A stretch of DNA of 64,000 nucleotides from Bacteroidales bacterium (lineage in GTDB: Bacteria > Bacteroidota > Bacteroidia > Bacteroidales > UBA3824). Of the stretch, positions 1 to 9,140 are shown one piece after another; the first letter of the stretch is position 1, and the number at the start of each line of letters is the position of its first letter. The stretch covers positions 1 to 64,000 of the forward strand of contig JAEDDH010000006.1 of NCBI GenBank assembly GCA_016293845.1, given 5' to 3'. The notes below the pieces were generated by a model, which saw nothing but the letters and a program-made list of their open reading frames with translations, ran no database searches and had not been told where the DNA came from. A program made the position numbers and the translations under genes.

Positions 1-54
1 CAGAGCATCTGCCTTACAAGCAGAGGGTCATAGGTTCGAATCCTGTTACTCCCA
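1..54 (+). tRNA. tRNA-Val (UAC anticodon), 5' end cut off by the window
   Basis: The anticodon stem-loop, T arm and 3' acceptor strand are identical to the complete copy that begins at 88. The anticodon loop reads CTTACAA, giving anticodon TAC, which reads GUA valine codons. The 5' acceptor strand and most of the D arm lie before the window. No CCA end is encoded, as is usual in this phylum. Confidence 0.9.
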
Positions 55-87
55 CATATAAAAATGACAATAAAAACCGTGAATAAC

Positions 88-162
88 GGGAGTATAGCTC
101 AGCTGGTTCAGAGCATCTGCCTTACAAGCAGAGGGTCATAGGTTCGAATCCTGTTACTCCCA
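88..162 (+). tRNA. tRNA-Val (UAC anticodon)
   Basis: This is a complete 75-base cloverleaf. The acceptor strands GGGAGTA and TACTCCC pair perfectly, the anticodon stem TCTGC/GCAGA holds the loop CTTACAA, and the T arm contains GGTTCGAATCC. It is a tandem duplicate of the partial tRNA just upstream, separated by about 33 bases, so the two are probably processed from one transcript. Confidence 0.95.
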
Positions 163-197
163 CTTTTTCTCAAATTCTTAAAATTTAAAGTTGTTGG

Positions 198-235
198 CCA
201 AATGCTCGTAGTGATACGAGCATTTGGTTTTTTTT
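198..235 (+). terminator. intrinsic terminator after the tRNA-Val pair
   Basis: A perfect 12-bp stem (CCAAATGCTCGT / ACGAGCATTTGG) with a 6-base loop is followed directly by eight T residues on the plus strand. It ends the tRNA transcript, and its T run overlaps the stop codon of the convergent floA gene. The minus strand has no T run after the hairpin, so it should act in one direction only. Confidence 0.9.
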
Positions 236-1658
236 ACGATTTCTTTTGATCATCGTCGATCGACGGAATGGCATCTTCTGATTCAAGAATGTCTTCTTTG
301 GTAATCTGATTGCCAGAATCGTCAAGCTTGGCAAAACTTTGACGCATAAGGGTATCAGCCTGTTTGTTTTTGAGATCGGTGTAATCTTTGATAGAGAGAT
401 TGCCATCAAGAAATGCCGACGCCATAGCCTTTTGAACCTTTTCTTCGGCAAGAATCAATTCTGCGCGAGCCTCCTCTGCCATAGCCTTGGCACGTACAGA
501 TTTTAAACCTGCGCCCACATCATTACCCACCTTAATATCCGAAACGTCGACCGAAAGAATCTCGTAAGCCGAGCTGGCATGCAAGTTGGCATTTTCTACT
601 TTGTCGGCAACGAGATAGGGGTTTTGCAATATTTCGTTATGACTTTTGGCAAGACCAATTTGAGTGGCAAGACCCTCGTTGACACGGGCAAGCACAGTTT
701 CTTCACTTACACCACCGATAATATTTTTGATATGCGAACGGATAGTAACCTTCACTTTCATAGTGATTTCCACACCGTCGCGGGCCACACCGCGCACACC
801 GTCGGTTTGTACAACACGGGGAGTAATGGCAGATTGTACAGATTCCACCACGTCGAGGTTAGAAAGGTCGATAGCTGCAATATCTTTAAATTCAAAATCG
901 GGCAAACTTGCTTTCTTGGCAGAGATGTACGCCTCGATAGTTTTTTCAAGGTTTCCTCCAGCTAAGTAATGCTCCTTGAGGTCGTTGAGCGAAATGCTAA
1001 ATCCAGAGTTGTCGGCCACAATCTTGGCTTTGATAAGGTCGATAACATTTACACCGGCAAGATAATAGGCAGCAAGTTCGGTAACGTCAACATTAATCTT
1101 GGCGTTTTTTGCCATAATAAGCGCATGAATAATAGCGGTAACGTCTACCTTGGCAAGATACTGCTGAGCCATCTCCTCAACCGAAATTTTGAGTTTGGCG
1201 TTGCCGGCGCGGATAAGGGTATCAACCACCACGTTGATGTCGACACCTGCAAGATAATGGTCGCAAAGCTGCTTAGGATCGAGACTTAAGTGTGCGTTTT
1301 GCGCCTTAACAAGCAAGTAAAGAATTTTAGACTGAGGAATATTTTGCCATTTCATTTTGATAAGCAAAAACCACGACACCCGCACCTTAGACAATCGAGC
1401 CTGAAACCAAAGTTTCAAAGGCACCAAGGCAATAAAAAAGTATACGATTGAAGCTGCTATCACAAGGGCAATAAGAACCACAAGAATAGTATCCCAAACG
1501 CTACCTTCGCCAGTTACGGTTGTATTATCCGAAATATTATCAGTAACTAATTCGGAATTTTCAAAGTTTTGATACAATTCGGAATCATCGTTATCAGTAC
1601 ACGCCTGAAACATTATCAGTGTGAAAATCAGCGATATAATATATAAAAACTTTTTCAT
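234..1658 (-). CDS. floA: FloA-type flotillin with expanded N-terminal repeats
   Basis: Predicted membrane scaffold protein of the FloA/YqfA (UPF0365) flotillin-like family, which organises membrane microdomains. The 474-residue product has a possible lipoprotein signal (cysteine at residue 20), a membrane segment around residues 57-80, then about five repeats of 32-33 residues with the pattern ALIxAKNAxxxxxxxELxxYYLAG, and the conserved C-terminal core (ITPRVVQTDGV, RVNEGLATQIG, AYEILSVDVSDIKVG) ending in an Ala/Glu-rich coiled coil. Bacillus FloA is about 330 residues with a short membrane hairpin and fewer repeats, so this copy is longer. The start at 1658 was chosen over an in-frame upstream codon because it begins the signal peptide. 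It is the last gene of a cluster with a second flotillin-like gene and a SPOR gene. Confidence 0.85.
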   Translation of the reverse strand: MKKFLYIISLIFTLIMFQACTDNDDSELYQNFENSELVTDNISDNTTVTGEGSVWDTILVVLIALVIAASIVYFFIALVPLKLWFQARLSKVRVSWFLLIKMKWQNIPQSKILYLLVKAQNAHLSLDPKQLCDHYLAGVDINVVVDTLIRAGNAKLKISVEEMAQQYLAKVDVTAIIHALIMAKNAKINVDVTELAAYYLAGVNVIDLIKAKIVADNSGFSISLNDLKEHYLAGGNLEKTIEAYISAKKASLPDFEFKDIAAIDLSNLDVVESVQSAITPRVVQTDGVRGVARDGVEITMKVKVTIRSHIKNIIGGVSEETVLARVNEGLATQIGLAKSHNEILQNPYLVADKVENANLHASSAYEILSVDVSDIKVGNDVGAGLKSVRAKAMAEEARAELILAEEKVQKAMASAFLDGNLSIKDYTDLKNKQADTLMRQSFAKLDDSGNQITKEDILESEDAIPSIDDDQKKS

Positions 1659-1747
1659 TGTGCGTTGTTTTGAGTAGTAAAAAAAATTTTTGTTTACAAA
1701 ATTATATATTTTTCTGTACAAATAGTCATTAAATCTATTTTTTTTGC

Positions 1748-1755
1748 CAAATATA
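1748..1755 (-). promoter_or_regulatory. possible -7 element (TATATTTG) for floA
   Basis: The minus strand reads TATATTTG, matching the Bacteroides -7 consensus TAnnTTTG, in the gap between the two flotillin-like genes and about 90 bases before the floA start. No TTTG lies at the right distance upstream, so this would be a secondary promoter. Confidence 0.35.
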
Positions 1756-1762
1756 ATAAAAA

Positions 1763-3868
1763 TTAGTCAGAAACGGAATCGTAACCGGTTTCTATCGATT
1801 TGGACTTTTCGTTAAGCAAGTTAGCCTTGTGAAGTTCATTAAAATTAGGCTTAGTGCCGTCTTTATATTGTTGAACCATAGCAATACGCAGGTCGGCTTC
1901 AGCTTTAGCACGGTCGGCTTCGGCTTTGATGATACGCATACGGCTACTGATTTCGGCTTGACGAAGTTCAAGTTCGGATTTAACATTTTTGCCGATTTCA
2001 AGGTCGTAGATATTGACATCCAATAGCTGGTAAGCACAGTATTTATTTAACTGAGTTTCGGTAGCGCGTTCGGGGTCGGTTTTGATTTCGCGCATCGACT
2101 CCTCTTCGTTTACCATCTTCAGCACATCGTGCGAAATTGGCGAAAGGTTTTTGAGAATAAATTCGTGGTCGTCGAACGATTCAAATTTAGTAACCACAGC
2201 CTCGTTGATACGTTTGCCAAGAATATCAAGGTCGTAGCCGGCAAAAATAAGTTCCATTTTGCCACGGACTGTGATGTTGATTTTAGGAGTAATCTGCACA
2301 CCAGATTTGCACACCACGGTTAAACAGTTTTGTACCTCCACCACTTGAGGTTTAAGAGCCCAAGAAATAGCCTCGTCGAGAGTATATTTGCCCGAACGTT
2401 TGATTTTTCCGGCAAGCAGCATATCTATTTTTAATCCTGCCTTACGTCCGCGCTCTATGCTCTGAATGGTATCAAACACTCTACCAAATTCCAAAAAGTG
2501 CTTCATCACCATTCGTCGAGTAATGCCGTTGACACCCTCAGTGCCACGCGACTCGTAATCTTTGGCAAGTTTCATAGCCTTCACGCAGTCGTAAATATCG
2601 GCTTCGGGTTTAGAGTACTCAATAAGGTCGTCTTTAGAAATATCGTCGGCAAGACCTGTAAGACCCACAAAATGATAAGCCTTAACAAAAATCATAACGT
2701 CGCTACCCGTAGTAACATGGTAGCGCATAAGTTCGGGGAATGTTAAATCAAGACCGTAAGCCTTAGCCTTAATAATAGCAGAAATAAGGTTGTTCATCTG
2801 CTGTCCCGAAACATTATGCAAAATCAAATCTTTCGGGTCGATGGTGATGCCTTTGTTCTTAGCCTTAATAAGATTAGAAATAAGGTTGTCGAACTCATCA
2901 TCAGAAAGAGCATACAAATCTGATTCAGAGAAATTTAACCACAATTTAGCATTATGCGCCCTAATCATAGCGTTGGTAAAACGAGTTACATCGCGATGAT
3001 AATTTTTGTAGAGGTTTTTGAGCAAAGTTGTGGTAATTTTAAAAGCGGCCTTATACTCATTGATATTCTGCACCTTGTTGATACGGTAACTGCTTTCGTC
3101 GTCAAGGAAAATACCCGCGCTATTAGCACGAATCATGGCGTAGATAATCAGTTTAAGACCCTCTTCGTCGATTTCGTTAATCAAAGGACGCTCCTCAATG
3201 TCGAGACCCTCGTTTTTAGCCATAATATCGAGACTTACCAACTGACTAAAATCTTTTTTGTCGTTGATATATCTCAATGCTGTTTCGTAACTGATTTTGA
3301 GACCTGCATTAACTTGATCCGCCCAACTACGAGCAAAAGTTTCGATATTTTGCTTAATATTTGTATTCGCCTTTTTAACTACGGGTTTTACAACTGGTTC
3401 TATCGTTTTATCATCCTCATTATCAGCATTTTCCGACTCATTATCGGTAGAAATGCCAGCAAGAAGGTCCTCTGTTCGTTTGCTTTCGTCGCCATTTTGT
3501 TTAAGCAATTCTGCCACCTTGCGCAGCATTTCTAAAGTAAACGAAGGATCTACCTGATTGATAATATAATAACTATAAACAAATAATTCTAAGTTTGTGA
3601 TTTTCTTACTTTTGGCAATTTCGATAGCATCTTTTAAATCGATATTCAAAGTATAGTCTTTGGCACACTTTAAAATAGCCACAATACGCTCTTTTTCAGA
3701 TTTTTCCATCCGTTTTGCCTTGGCGAAATTAGGATTATTAAAAGTTCTTACGCCGAGGGAACGGAGCGTTTTTGAAAACTTAGTATTACGGTCTTTGACC
3801 ATCAAGTAAGACAAAAATGCCACTACAAGAAGCAAAAAAACCGCTATTAAAAACCATGTAAATTCCAT
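1763..3868 (-). CDS. divergent FloA-like flotillin with a long repeat array
   Basis: The 701-residue product has one N-terminal membrane segment (about residues 4-24) and no signal peptide. A long middle part contains roughly eight degenerate helical repeats of about 33 residues (AMIRANSAGIFLDDES, AMIRAHNAKLWLNFSE, LIKAKNKGITIDPKDL, IIKAKAYGLDLTFPEL), related to those of FloA. The C-terminal third follows the FloA core in diverged form (ALKPQVVEVQNCLTVV, LLDVNIYDLEIGKNV) and ends in a charged coiled coil (IIKAEADRAKAEADL). It lies 104 bases upstream of floA and 13 bases downstream of the SPOR gene, so the three are probably transcribed together. The family assignment is strong for the C-terminus; a function distinct from floA is unknown. 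Confidence 0.7.
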   Translation of the reverse strand: MEFTWFLIAVFLLLVVAFLSYLMVKDRNTKFSKTLRSLGVRTFNNPNFAKAKRMEKSEKERIVAILKCAKDYTLNIDLKDAIEIAKSKKITNLELFVYSYYIINQVDPSFTLEMLRKVAELLKQNGDESKRTEDLLAGISTDNESENADNEDDKTIEPVVKPVVKKANTNIKQNIETFARSWADQVNAGLKISYETALRYINDKKDFSQLVSLDIMAKNEGLDIEERPLINEIDEEGLKLIIYAMIRANSAGIFLDDESSYRINKVQNINEYKAAFKITTTLLKNLYKNYHRDVTRFTNAMIRAHNAKLWLNFSESDLYALSDDEFDNLISNLIKAKNKGITIDPKDLILHNVSGQQMNNLISAIIKAKAYGLDLTFPELMRYHVTTGSDVMIFVKAYHFVGLTGLADDISKDDLIEYSKPEADIYDCVKAMKLAKDYESRGTEGVNGITRRMVMKHFLEFGRVFDTIQSIERGRKAGLKIDMLLAGKIKRSGKYTLDEAISWALKPQVVEVQNCLTVVCKSGVQITPKINITVRGKMELIFAGYDLDILGKRINEAVVTKFESFDDHEFILKNLSPISHDVLKMVNEEESMREIKTDPERATETQLNKYCAYQLLDVNIYDLEIGKNVKSELELRQAEISSRMRIIKAEADRAKAEADLRIAMVQQYKDGTKPNFNELHKANLLNEKSKSIETGYDSVSD

Positions 3869-3881
3869 AACTAATTACAAA

Positions 3882-6494
3882 TTATTGTTTTACGCCGTTA
3901 ATAAAAGTAACCACATACGATTCGGTATAACCACGTTTTACAAGGTCGGCACGCAAATTATCAGCCTGAGCGCGAGTGTCGCAATCGCCAACGGTATACA
4001 CTGTGTATTCGCCACTTTGCGAAGTGTGAACGGCATACGACTTTTTGAGTTTTTCAATCTTTAATTTGTTCTCTTTCGACAAAGCCGATTTAAACGCACC
4101 AATTTGAACGCGGTAGATAGTACGGTTGGATGCAGGTTGAGAATTATTAGCTGAAACAGAACCGGCATTTCGTCCACCCGACACCTTTATAATATAAGCA
4201 TCTTCGTAACCGCAGGCTTTCATTGTATTAAGATTTGCCTTAGCAATATTCAAATCGGTAGAAATGCCTGTGTAGTAGCGGTATAAGCCGCCATCGTTTT
4301 GGTCGTAGTAAAGTTGGTTGACATTAAAAGCCGACTTGTTGAGCAAAGTGGGCACCGACGAAATTTGAACTGCATAAGCCGTTCCCGAAATATTGCTGAG
4401 CGGCTGAGCATCGGTAGTGCCATTATTTTGAACAACATTTTGCGAAGGCACAACATTGTTTTGAACAGGCTGAAACTGTTGCTGATATGCGCTAAGCTCT
4501 TTTAATTCGCGTTGAACATTGGATTGATAACCCGATTGCTTTTCGGCATTGGTTTTGGCAGTGGAAACATTGGTTTTCTTGCCATTAACAAAAGCGGCAA
4601 TTGTAGCCTGCTTGTAACCGCCGTTTTTTGCCATAGCCTGAGCAGCAAGAGCAGCATCGTAGGTTTTAAACGAACCAAGATAGTAGCGCATATAATTCTG
4701 ATTCTTAAGTTTTTCTGCCACAAAAACATTTATAGCAGGAAACTCTACAGGTTCAGGCATCTCTTTGTAAATGCCAGTTTCTACGGTAAATATAGTTCCG
4801 GCGGGATATTGATATGGTTTTAAACGCTGATCGCCGCTGGTGTAATACCAAGTAGAAATTGCCGGAGCATTAGAATTAGAAACGGGAACTTTATCTCGTG
4901 CACCCGAAGTAGCTACGTTGGTGGGAGTTGTATTCTTTTGGTTGGTAGTTTTGGGTCTTGAAGTAGGTTGAGTAGTAGTGTTTTTAGGAGTATTGTTAGT
5001 GGGTTGTGTGGTAGTGGGTTTAGTTGTAGAAGGCTTATCAGTGTTGGTTTGCGCAGTAGAAGGTTGCTCTGCAGCGGGTTTATTAGATGCTGGTTTGTTG
5101 TTTACAGCCACATTGCTACCCGATTCGTCGATATTTTCAGGCATAAAATCAAGCGCCAAATCGTTGTGACGCTGCTGAGACTCTTGCGCTAAGAGGTTTT
5201 TGTCGACCGAACGAGACATTCCAAGATAAGTGGCGATGGCATTTTCCATAGTGGCAATGGCTTGCAACTTGATTTCGTTGCCTTCGCTGAGAGTGGTGTA
5301 TTTTTCTACCTTGCTAAAATGCTTGGCAGCAATGCTTTCGTACGATTTTGACACATTATAAAGATCAACCGCCTGGGCCTCGTAAGCCTTGGCAGCAGGA
5401 ATATCTTTGCGAATTTTAGGAATATATTTTTCGTAAAGTTCAAAGAGAGCGTTGTTGGTTTTAATATTTTGATTAATAGCACTTACAAACGCTGAGCACT
5501 CATTAAGTTCTTCTTCTTGAGCCATTTGTTCATAATACTCTTTTTCGGTGAGCGTAACTGCTTCTGAGGCATACACACGCATTGTATCTGCCTTGCAACC
5601 ATAATTTTGAGCTTTAAGCATTTGCTGCGAAGCGTTTTGCTCAGCATCAAAAAGTTTTTGCATTGCGGCACGGTCGGCATCTGAAACTTTAAGACTATCA
5701 ACAAATTGCGCATAGCGGAAACGATAGATATTGTTATCGTTGTTAAAATCGTAAGGTTTAGCAGCTCTAAGTTGAGGCAATTCTTCCTTAGCCACATTGC
5801 CATTGGGCGAAGGTTTAGGTTTAAGACCTTCGGGCGAAAGATAATTAGAGTAATCTACTTTTGGGTCGTTTGTGATAATTGCAAATGCAAGTTCTTGATT
5901 TTCTACCGCTTTGGAGAGTTTAGTATTCATAGAGCGGTAAATTTGCAAAGCGTTATCAGTGTTGACGGTCTTTTTCTCTTTTTCTACGAGAGCATAAAGT
6001 TCTTGAGCCTGAGCAGCAAGATTGTTGGCAGCCTTGGCACGAGTAGCAGAAGTGTCGGTAAGTTTATTGTTAAGTTCTTGAGTGTAAATGCTTTTGTAAG
6101 TTTCAGCAGCGGTTTCAAGCTGTTTTAAAGCAGCAAGTTCGGTGCTTGCGGCTTTGGCACGGAGCTTAGCAATTTTTTTGAGTGCCTTGGCGCTTTTATC
6201 GCCTTCACGTTCAAGGTCGTTTGCCTCGGTTTCGTAAGCAGCTTTTTTAATAAGAGCCTCCTCAGCCTTAGAACGCAATTTGTCGGCCTTTGACAATTGC
6301 TTGCGCTCTTTTTTGGTAAAAAGCGAGTCGTAGTAAGGTTGTTGATTAAGGCGGAAATCGCCGTTGACAACGGTTATTTGATTAGTATATAATACGTTAT
6401 TATATTCATTATTAGGCAAATAATCAGTTGGTAGAAAACCTACCGACATCATTGCGGGAGCGGCTATTGCCAAAGCCAAATTCAAAATTTTCAT
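3882..6494 (-). CDS. secreted coiled-coil protein with three SPOR-like repeats
   Basis: The 870-residue product begins with a signal-peptide-like segment (LALAIAAPAMMSVGFLP) and continues with Lys/Ala/Glu-rich coiled coils to about residue 460. A Thr/Pro/Asn-rich linker of about 60 residues follows, then three SPOR-like units. The last is the clearest (YRVQIGAFKS ... GYTESYVVTFINGVKQ); the second starts YAVQISSVPT and the first contains YYLGSFKTYDAALAA. SPOR domains bind peptidoglycan stripped of its stem peptides, so the protein probably sits in the periplasm against the wall. It is the first gene of the flotillin cluster and has a good promoter, which suggests a link between a membrane scaffold and the cell wall; that link is inference. 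Confidence 0.7.
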   Translation of the reverse strand: MKILNLALAIAAPAMMSVGFLPTDYLPNNEYNNVLYTNQITVVNGDFRLNQQPYYDSLFTKKERKQLSKADKLRSKAEEALIKKAAYETEANDLEREGDKSAKALKKIAKLRAKAASTELAALKQLETAAETYKSIYTQELNNKLTDTSATRAKAANNLAAQAQELYALVEKEKKTVNTDNALQIYRSMNTKLSKAVENQELAFAIITNDPKVDYSNYLSPEGLKPKPSPNGNVAKEELPQLRAAKPYDFNNDNNIYRFRYAQFVDSLKVSDADRAAMQKLFDAEQNASQQMLKAQNYGCKADTMRVYASEAVTLTEKEYYEQMAQEEELNECSAFVSAINQNIKTNNALFELYEKYIPKIRKDIPAAKAYEAQAVDLYNVSKSYESIAAKHFSKVEKYTTLSEGNEIKLQAIATMENAIATYLGMSRSVDKNLLAQESQQRHNDLALDFMPENIDESGSNVAVNNKPASNKPAAEQPSTAQTNTDKPSTTKPTTTQPTNNTPKNTTTQPTSRPKTTNQKNTTPTNVATSGARDKVPVSNSNAPAISTWYYTSGDQRLKPYQYPAGTIFTVETGIYKEMPEPVEFPAINVFVAEKLKNQNYMRYYLGSFKTYDAALAAQAMAKNGGYKQATIAAFVNGKKTNVSTAKTNAEKQSGYQSNVQRELKELSAYQQQFQPVQNNVVPSQNVVQNNGTTDAQPLSNISGTAYAVQISSVPTLLNKSAFNVNQLYYDQNDGGLYRYYTGISTDLNIAKANLNTMKACGYEDAYIIKVSGGRNAGSVSANNSQPASNRTIYRVQIGAFKSALSKENKLKIEKLKKSYAVHTSQSGEYTVYTVGDCDTRAQADNLRADLVKRGYTESYVVTFINGVKQ

Positions 6495-6524
6495 TTCAGT
6501 CAGAAAAAATTATAGTTTCGCTTA

Positions 6525-6558
6525 CAAATGTAATCTATATTTTGCTATAATCGGCAAA
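6525..6558 (-). promoter_or_regulatory. promoter of the SPOR-flotillin cluster
   Basis: On the minus strand TTTG (6555-6558) and TACATTTG (6525-6532) are separated by 22 bases, one more than the usual 19-21. Transcription would begin near 6518, about 24 bases before the start codon. Confidence 0.55.
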
Positions 6559-6599
6559 AATAACAATATTTTTTATGATTGAAACTAATTTTTTTGTAT

Positions 6600-6628
6600 A
6601 AAAAAAAGACCGCTCAAAAAGCGGTCTT
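6600..6628 (-). terminator. intrinsic terminator of tRNA-His
   Basis: The inverted repeat AAGACCGC / GCGGTCTT (6606-6628) has a 7-base loop. On the minus strand it is followed by a run of T, directly after the 3' end of tRNA-His. Confidence 0.85.
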
Positions 6629-6637
6629 GAAAACAAG

Positions 6638-6711
6638 TACCGAGGAAGAGATTCGAACCCATGACCCTCGGATCCACAATCCGATGCTCTAACCAACTGA
6701 GCTACCTCGGC
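6638..6711 (-). tRNA. tRNA-His (GUG anticodon)
   Basis: The minus strand folds into a 74-base cloverleaf. The acceptor starts GCCGAGG, the D arm is GCTCAGTTGGTTAGAGC, and the anticodon loop TTGTGGA gives anticodon GTG (histidine). Odd points: the first acceptor pair is G-U, the discriminator base is A rather than the usual C, the base before position 1 is A rather than G, and the T stem has one T-T mismatch. Its own promoter and terminator flank it. Confidence 0.9.
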
Positions 6712-6725
6712 TCATTTTTCGGGTG

Positions 6726-6758
6726 CAAAGGTAAGCAGATTATTAGGTATTATGCAAA
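6726..6758 (-). promoter_or_regulatory. promoter of tRNA-His
   Basis: On the minus strand TTTG (6755-6758), a 21-base spacer and TACCTTTG (6726-6733) match the Bacteroides promoter consensus exactly. The predicted start of transcription lies a few bases before the tRNA 5' end. Confidence 0.8.
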
Positions 6759-6888
6759 TTTTTTTGAAAAGATTTTTATAATATTTTTTATTACACTGAT
6801 TTATAGTACGTTACAAGCGGCATTATTACAAAATATCGAGGTATGAAGGTTAATTATTTATTTTTTTTGACGATTATAGGCGCATAAA

Positions 6889-6920
6889 TTTGACGATTTG
6901 AAGATTGAAACGTATTTTTG
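6889..6920 (+). promoter_or_regulatory. promoter of the porin gene
   Basis: TTTG (6889-6892), a 20-base spacer and TATTTTTG (6913-6920) match the TTTG / TAnnTTTG consensus. This predicts a leader of about 35 bases. Confidence 0.75.
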
Positions 6921-6962
6921 CAAAAATTTTGCAGTCAAAAATAGCTGCTATAACTTATAGAT

Positions 6963-8966
6963 ATGAATGTTTTAGTAAACATATATAAAATGTGTGCCGC
7001 TTGCAAAGGCGTAGTTATGCTTATTGTACTTTTGCTGCTTTCGGGCGGAGTACAGGCTCAGAAAAACAAGACAGACAAGGACAAAGACAAAAAAGATTAC
7101 CCATTGAAGGTAAATATTTGGACGCTCGGCAAAGACCTTTCGCCCGTAGAATACAAATTAGACGAAGATACAGCACTTCACCTTTTTCAAGTGTACGACA
7201 AAAACGAGCGCAAGTCGATTTCTACCACAAACCTCGGCAATATGGCTTCGCCGTATATATCAAACGTATTCGACGACCGTCCTATAAACAAGTGGAACTC
7301 AATAATTTTTTTCAACTCGCTAAATGATTTTTGGAATGTTCCCGAAGAGACCAAATATTACCAAGTAAACCACCCTTACACATGGCTCTATTACGCCACA
7401 GCTCCAAAAGCACGCAAACAGCAGATTGTGGATTTCACTCATACACAAAGCGTTAACAGTCGCCTCAATTGGGCATTTAATATAAAGTTGGACGGTAGCG
7501 CAGGCAGACTTTCAAACCAACAAACCCGTCTTGTATCGTTTGCGCCAAACATCAGCTATCGTGGAAAACATTTCAGCTTGTACACTTTTTATAAATTCAA
7601 CAAATTTCAAATACAAGAAAACGGAGGTATTATCGACTCGATTGATGTTACCAACAAACGCTTTACCACCAAAATGGAAAAAAGCGACAGCTATTGGGGT
7701 TATCGGCACTGGGGACTTGTAAGCGAGTATTCTGTAGGCACTACTGATTTTCAGATTATCAACGACAGCACCCGCAACGAAATTTACACCCCACGTTTAG
7801 CCTTCAATTATGTATTTGACTATGAGAAACAATTCAGAGCCTACACCGACAATGATTTGGACACAACTGTCTATACCCATTTTCTCAAAAACACTCCGTC
7901 AACTTACGATTCTATTTTTTTCAGCCGCCTGACCAATAAGGCACAGTTAAAAGTATGCGAGGGACAATTAAGAGGATATTCGCCAGGACTGCGCGGTGCA
8001 ATTGGCTCGGAAATCGAAAAATATCACAGTCTTGGCAATTACATCGAAAACACCGGCTCAAAATCATATCAAAACACATTTTTTGAAGCAGGAATTTTTA
8101 AAAACCAATCGCGAAGCCTATTTTTAAGTGCTGATTACAAGCAGTATTTTATGGGCGAAAAAAACGGCGACATGGAGTTTAACGCTGTGCTTGGCTACAA
8201 AATTTACAAACAAAAAAGCGACACCCTCAATGGATATTTAAATGCATCGTTCGACTTTTACAATCTGTCGCCCACATATTTTGAAAAGCACTATTTTGGC
8301 AACAATTTTAAATGGCAAAACAACAAATTTGACCGTAGCCAAATAATGCGCATAGGCGGCGAATTTGGTATTCCAAGATGGCATCTCAAAATATCAGCGT
8401 CAAACTATTTGATTACAAACCATATATATTTCAACGATTTAGCTGTTCCTGCTCAGCTCGACAAAGATTCTATTATCACAGTGCAAACCGTTAAGGTGTC
8501 GAAAGATTTTTATCTATGGCACTTCCGTTTTGCCAACAAGGTGGTATGGCAAAATACCAACCGCAACGAAATATTAAACCTGCCCACCTTAGCCCTATTC
8601 CATTCTACCTACTTAGAATTTTATATCTTGCGCAAAGTGCTGTTAACTCAGATTGGCGCCGACGTAAGATTTTCGACAAAATATAATCCATACGAATACT
8701 GCCCTGCCACTTCGGTATTTCATCCCATGAGCGACCAAAAATACGATGCGCTCAAAGAAAAATCAAGCAACAGCAAAAATTTATCTGCCGGCAACTATCC
8801 TATTATCAACGCCTTTTTGAATATCAAAATTCGCGGTGTGCTGATGTTTTTTAAATGGGAACACATCAACGACGGCAGATGGCAAGACTATTATGCACCC
8901 GCATATTGTTATCCCATCACAGATTTTCACTTTATGTTCGGAATTTTGTGGCGTTTTGGCGATTAG
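6963..8966 (+). CDS. putative outer-membrane porin (Bacteroidetes Porin_10-like)
   Basis: The 667-residue product has a hydrophobic signal segment ending near VQAQ (residues 12-33) and then a Lys/Asp-rich stretch. The remainder is rich in aromatic residues in alternating, amphipathic strands, typical of a large outer-membrane beta-barrel, and ends in strand-like segments (FHFMFGILWRFGD). Length and the Bacteroidetes setting fit the putative porin family PF14121; the substrate is unknown. An alternative start at 6993 would also leave a full signal peptide. It has its own promoter and a terminator, so it is probably monocistronic. Confidence 0.7.
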   Translation: MNVLVNIYKMCAACKGVVMLIVLLLLSGGVQAQKNKTDKDKDKKDYPLKVNIWTLGKDLSPVEYKLDEDTALHLFQVYDKNERKSISTTNLGNMASPYISNVFDDRPINKWNSIIFFNSLNDFWNVPEETKYYQVNHPYTWLYYATAPKARKQQIVDFTHTQSVNSRLNWAFNIKLDGSAGRLSNQQTRLVSFAPNISYRGKHFSLYTFYKFNKFQIQENGGIIDSIDVTNKRFTTKMEKSDSYWGYRHWGLVSEYSVGTTDFQIINDSTRNEIYTPRLAFNYVFDYEKQFRAYTDNDLDTTVYTHFLKNTPSTYDSIFFSRLTNKAQLKVCEGQLRGYSPGLRGAIGSEIEKYHSLGNYIENTGSKSYQNTFFEAGIFKNQSRSLFLSADYKQYFMGEKNGDMEFNAVLGYKIYKQKSDTLNGYLNASFDFYNLSPTYFEKHYFGNNFKWQNNKFDRSQIMRIGGEFGIPRWHLKISASNYLITNHIYFNDLAVPAQLDKDSIITVQTVKVSKDFYLWHFRFANKVVWQNTNRNEILNLPTLALFHSTYLEFYILRKVLLTQIGADVRFSTKYNPYEYCPATSVFHPMSDQKYDALKEKSSNSKNLSAGNYPIINAFLNIKIRGVLMFFKWEHINDGRWQDYYAPAYCYPITDFHFMFGILWRFGD

Positions 8967-9140
8967 TAATCAGCATATTACAAAATAATACGAAAAAAAT
9001 TACGTCTTTTGCTTAGGGTATACTGCGATTAGCGTGTCTTAATAATGTAAACAACCTAAACAAACTTATTAAACGCGCCTTACCGAACCGACTCTTTAAA
9101 GCCAAATTACCTAAAACTATTTTTATTAATTTAACCTGAC

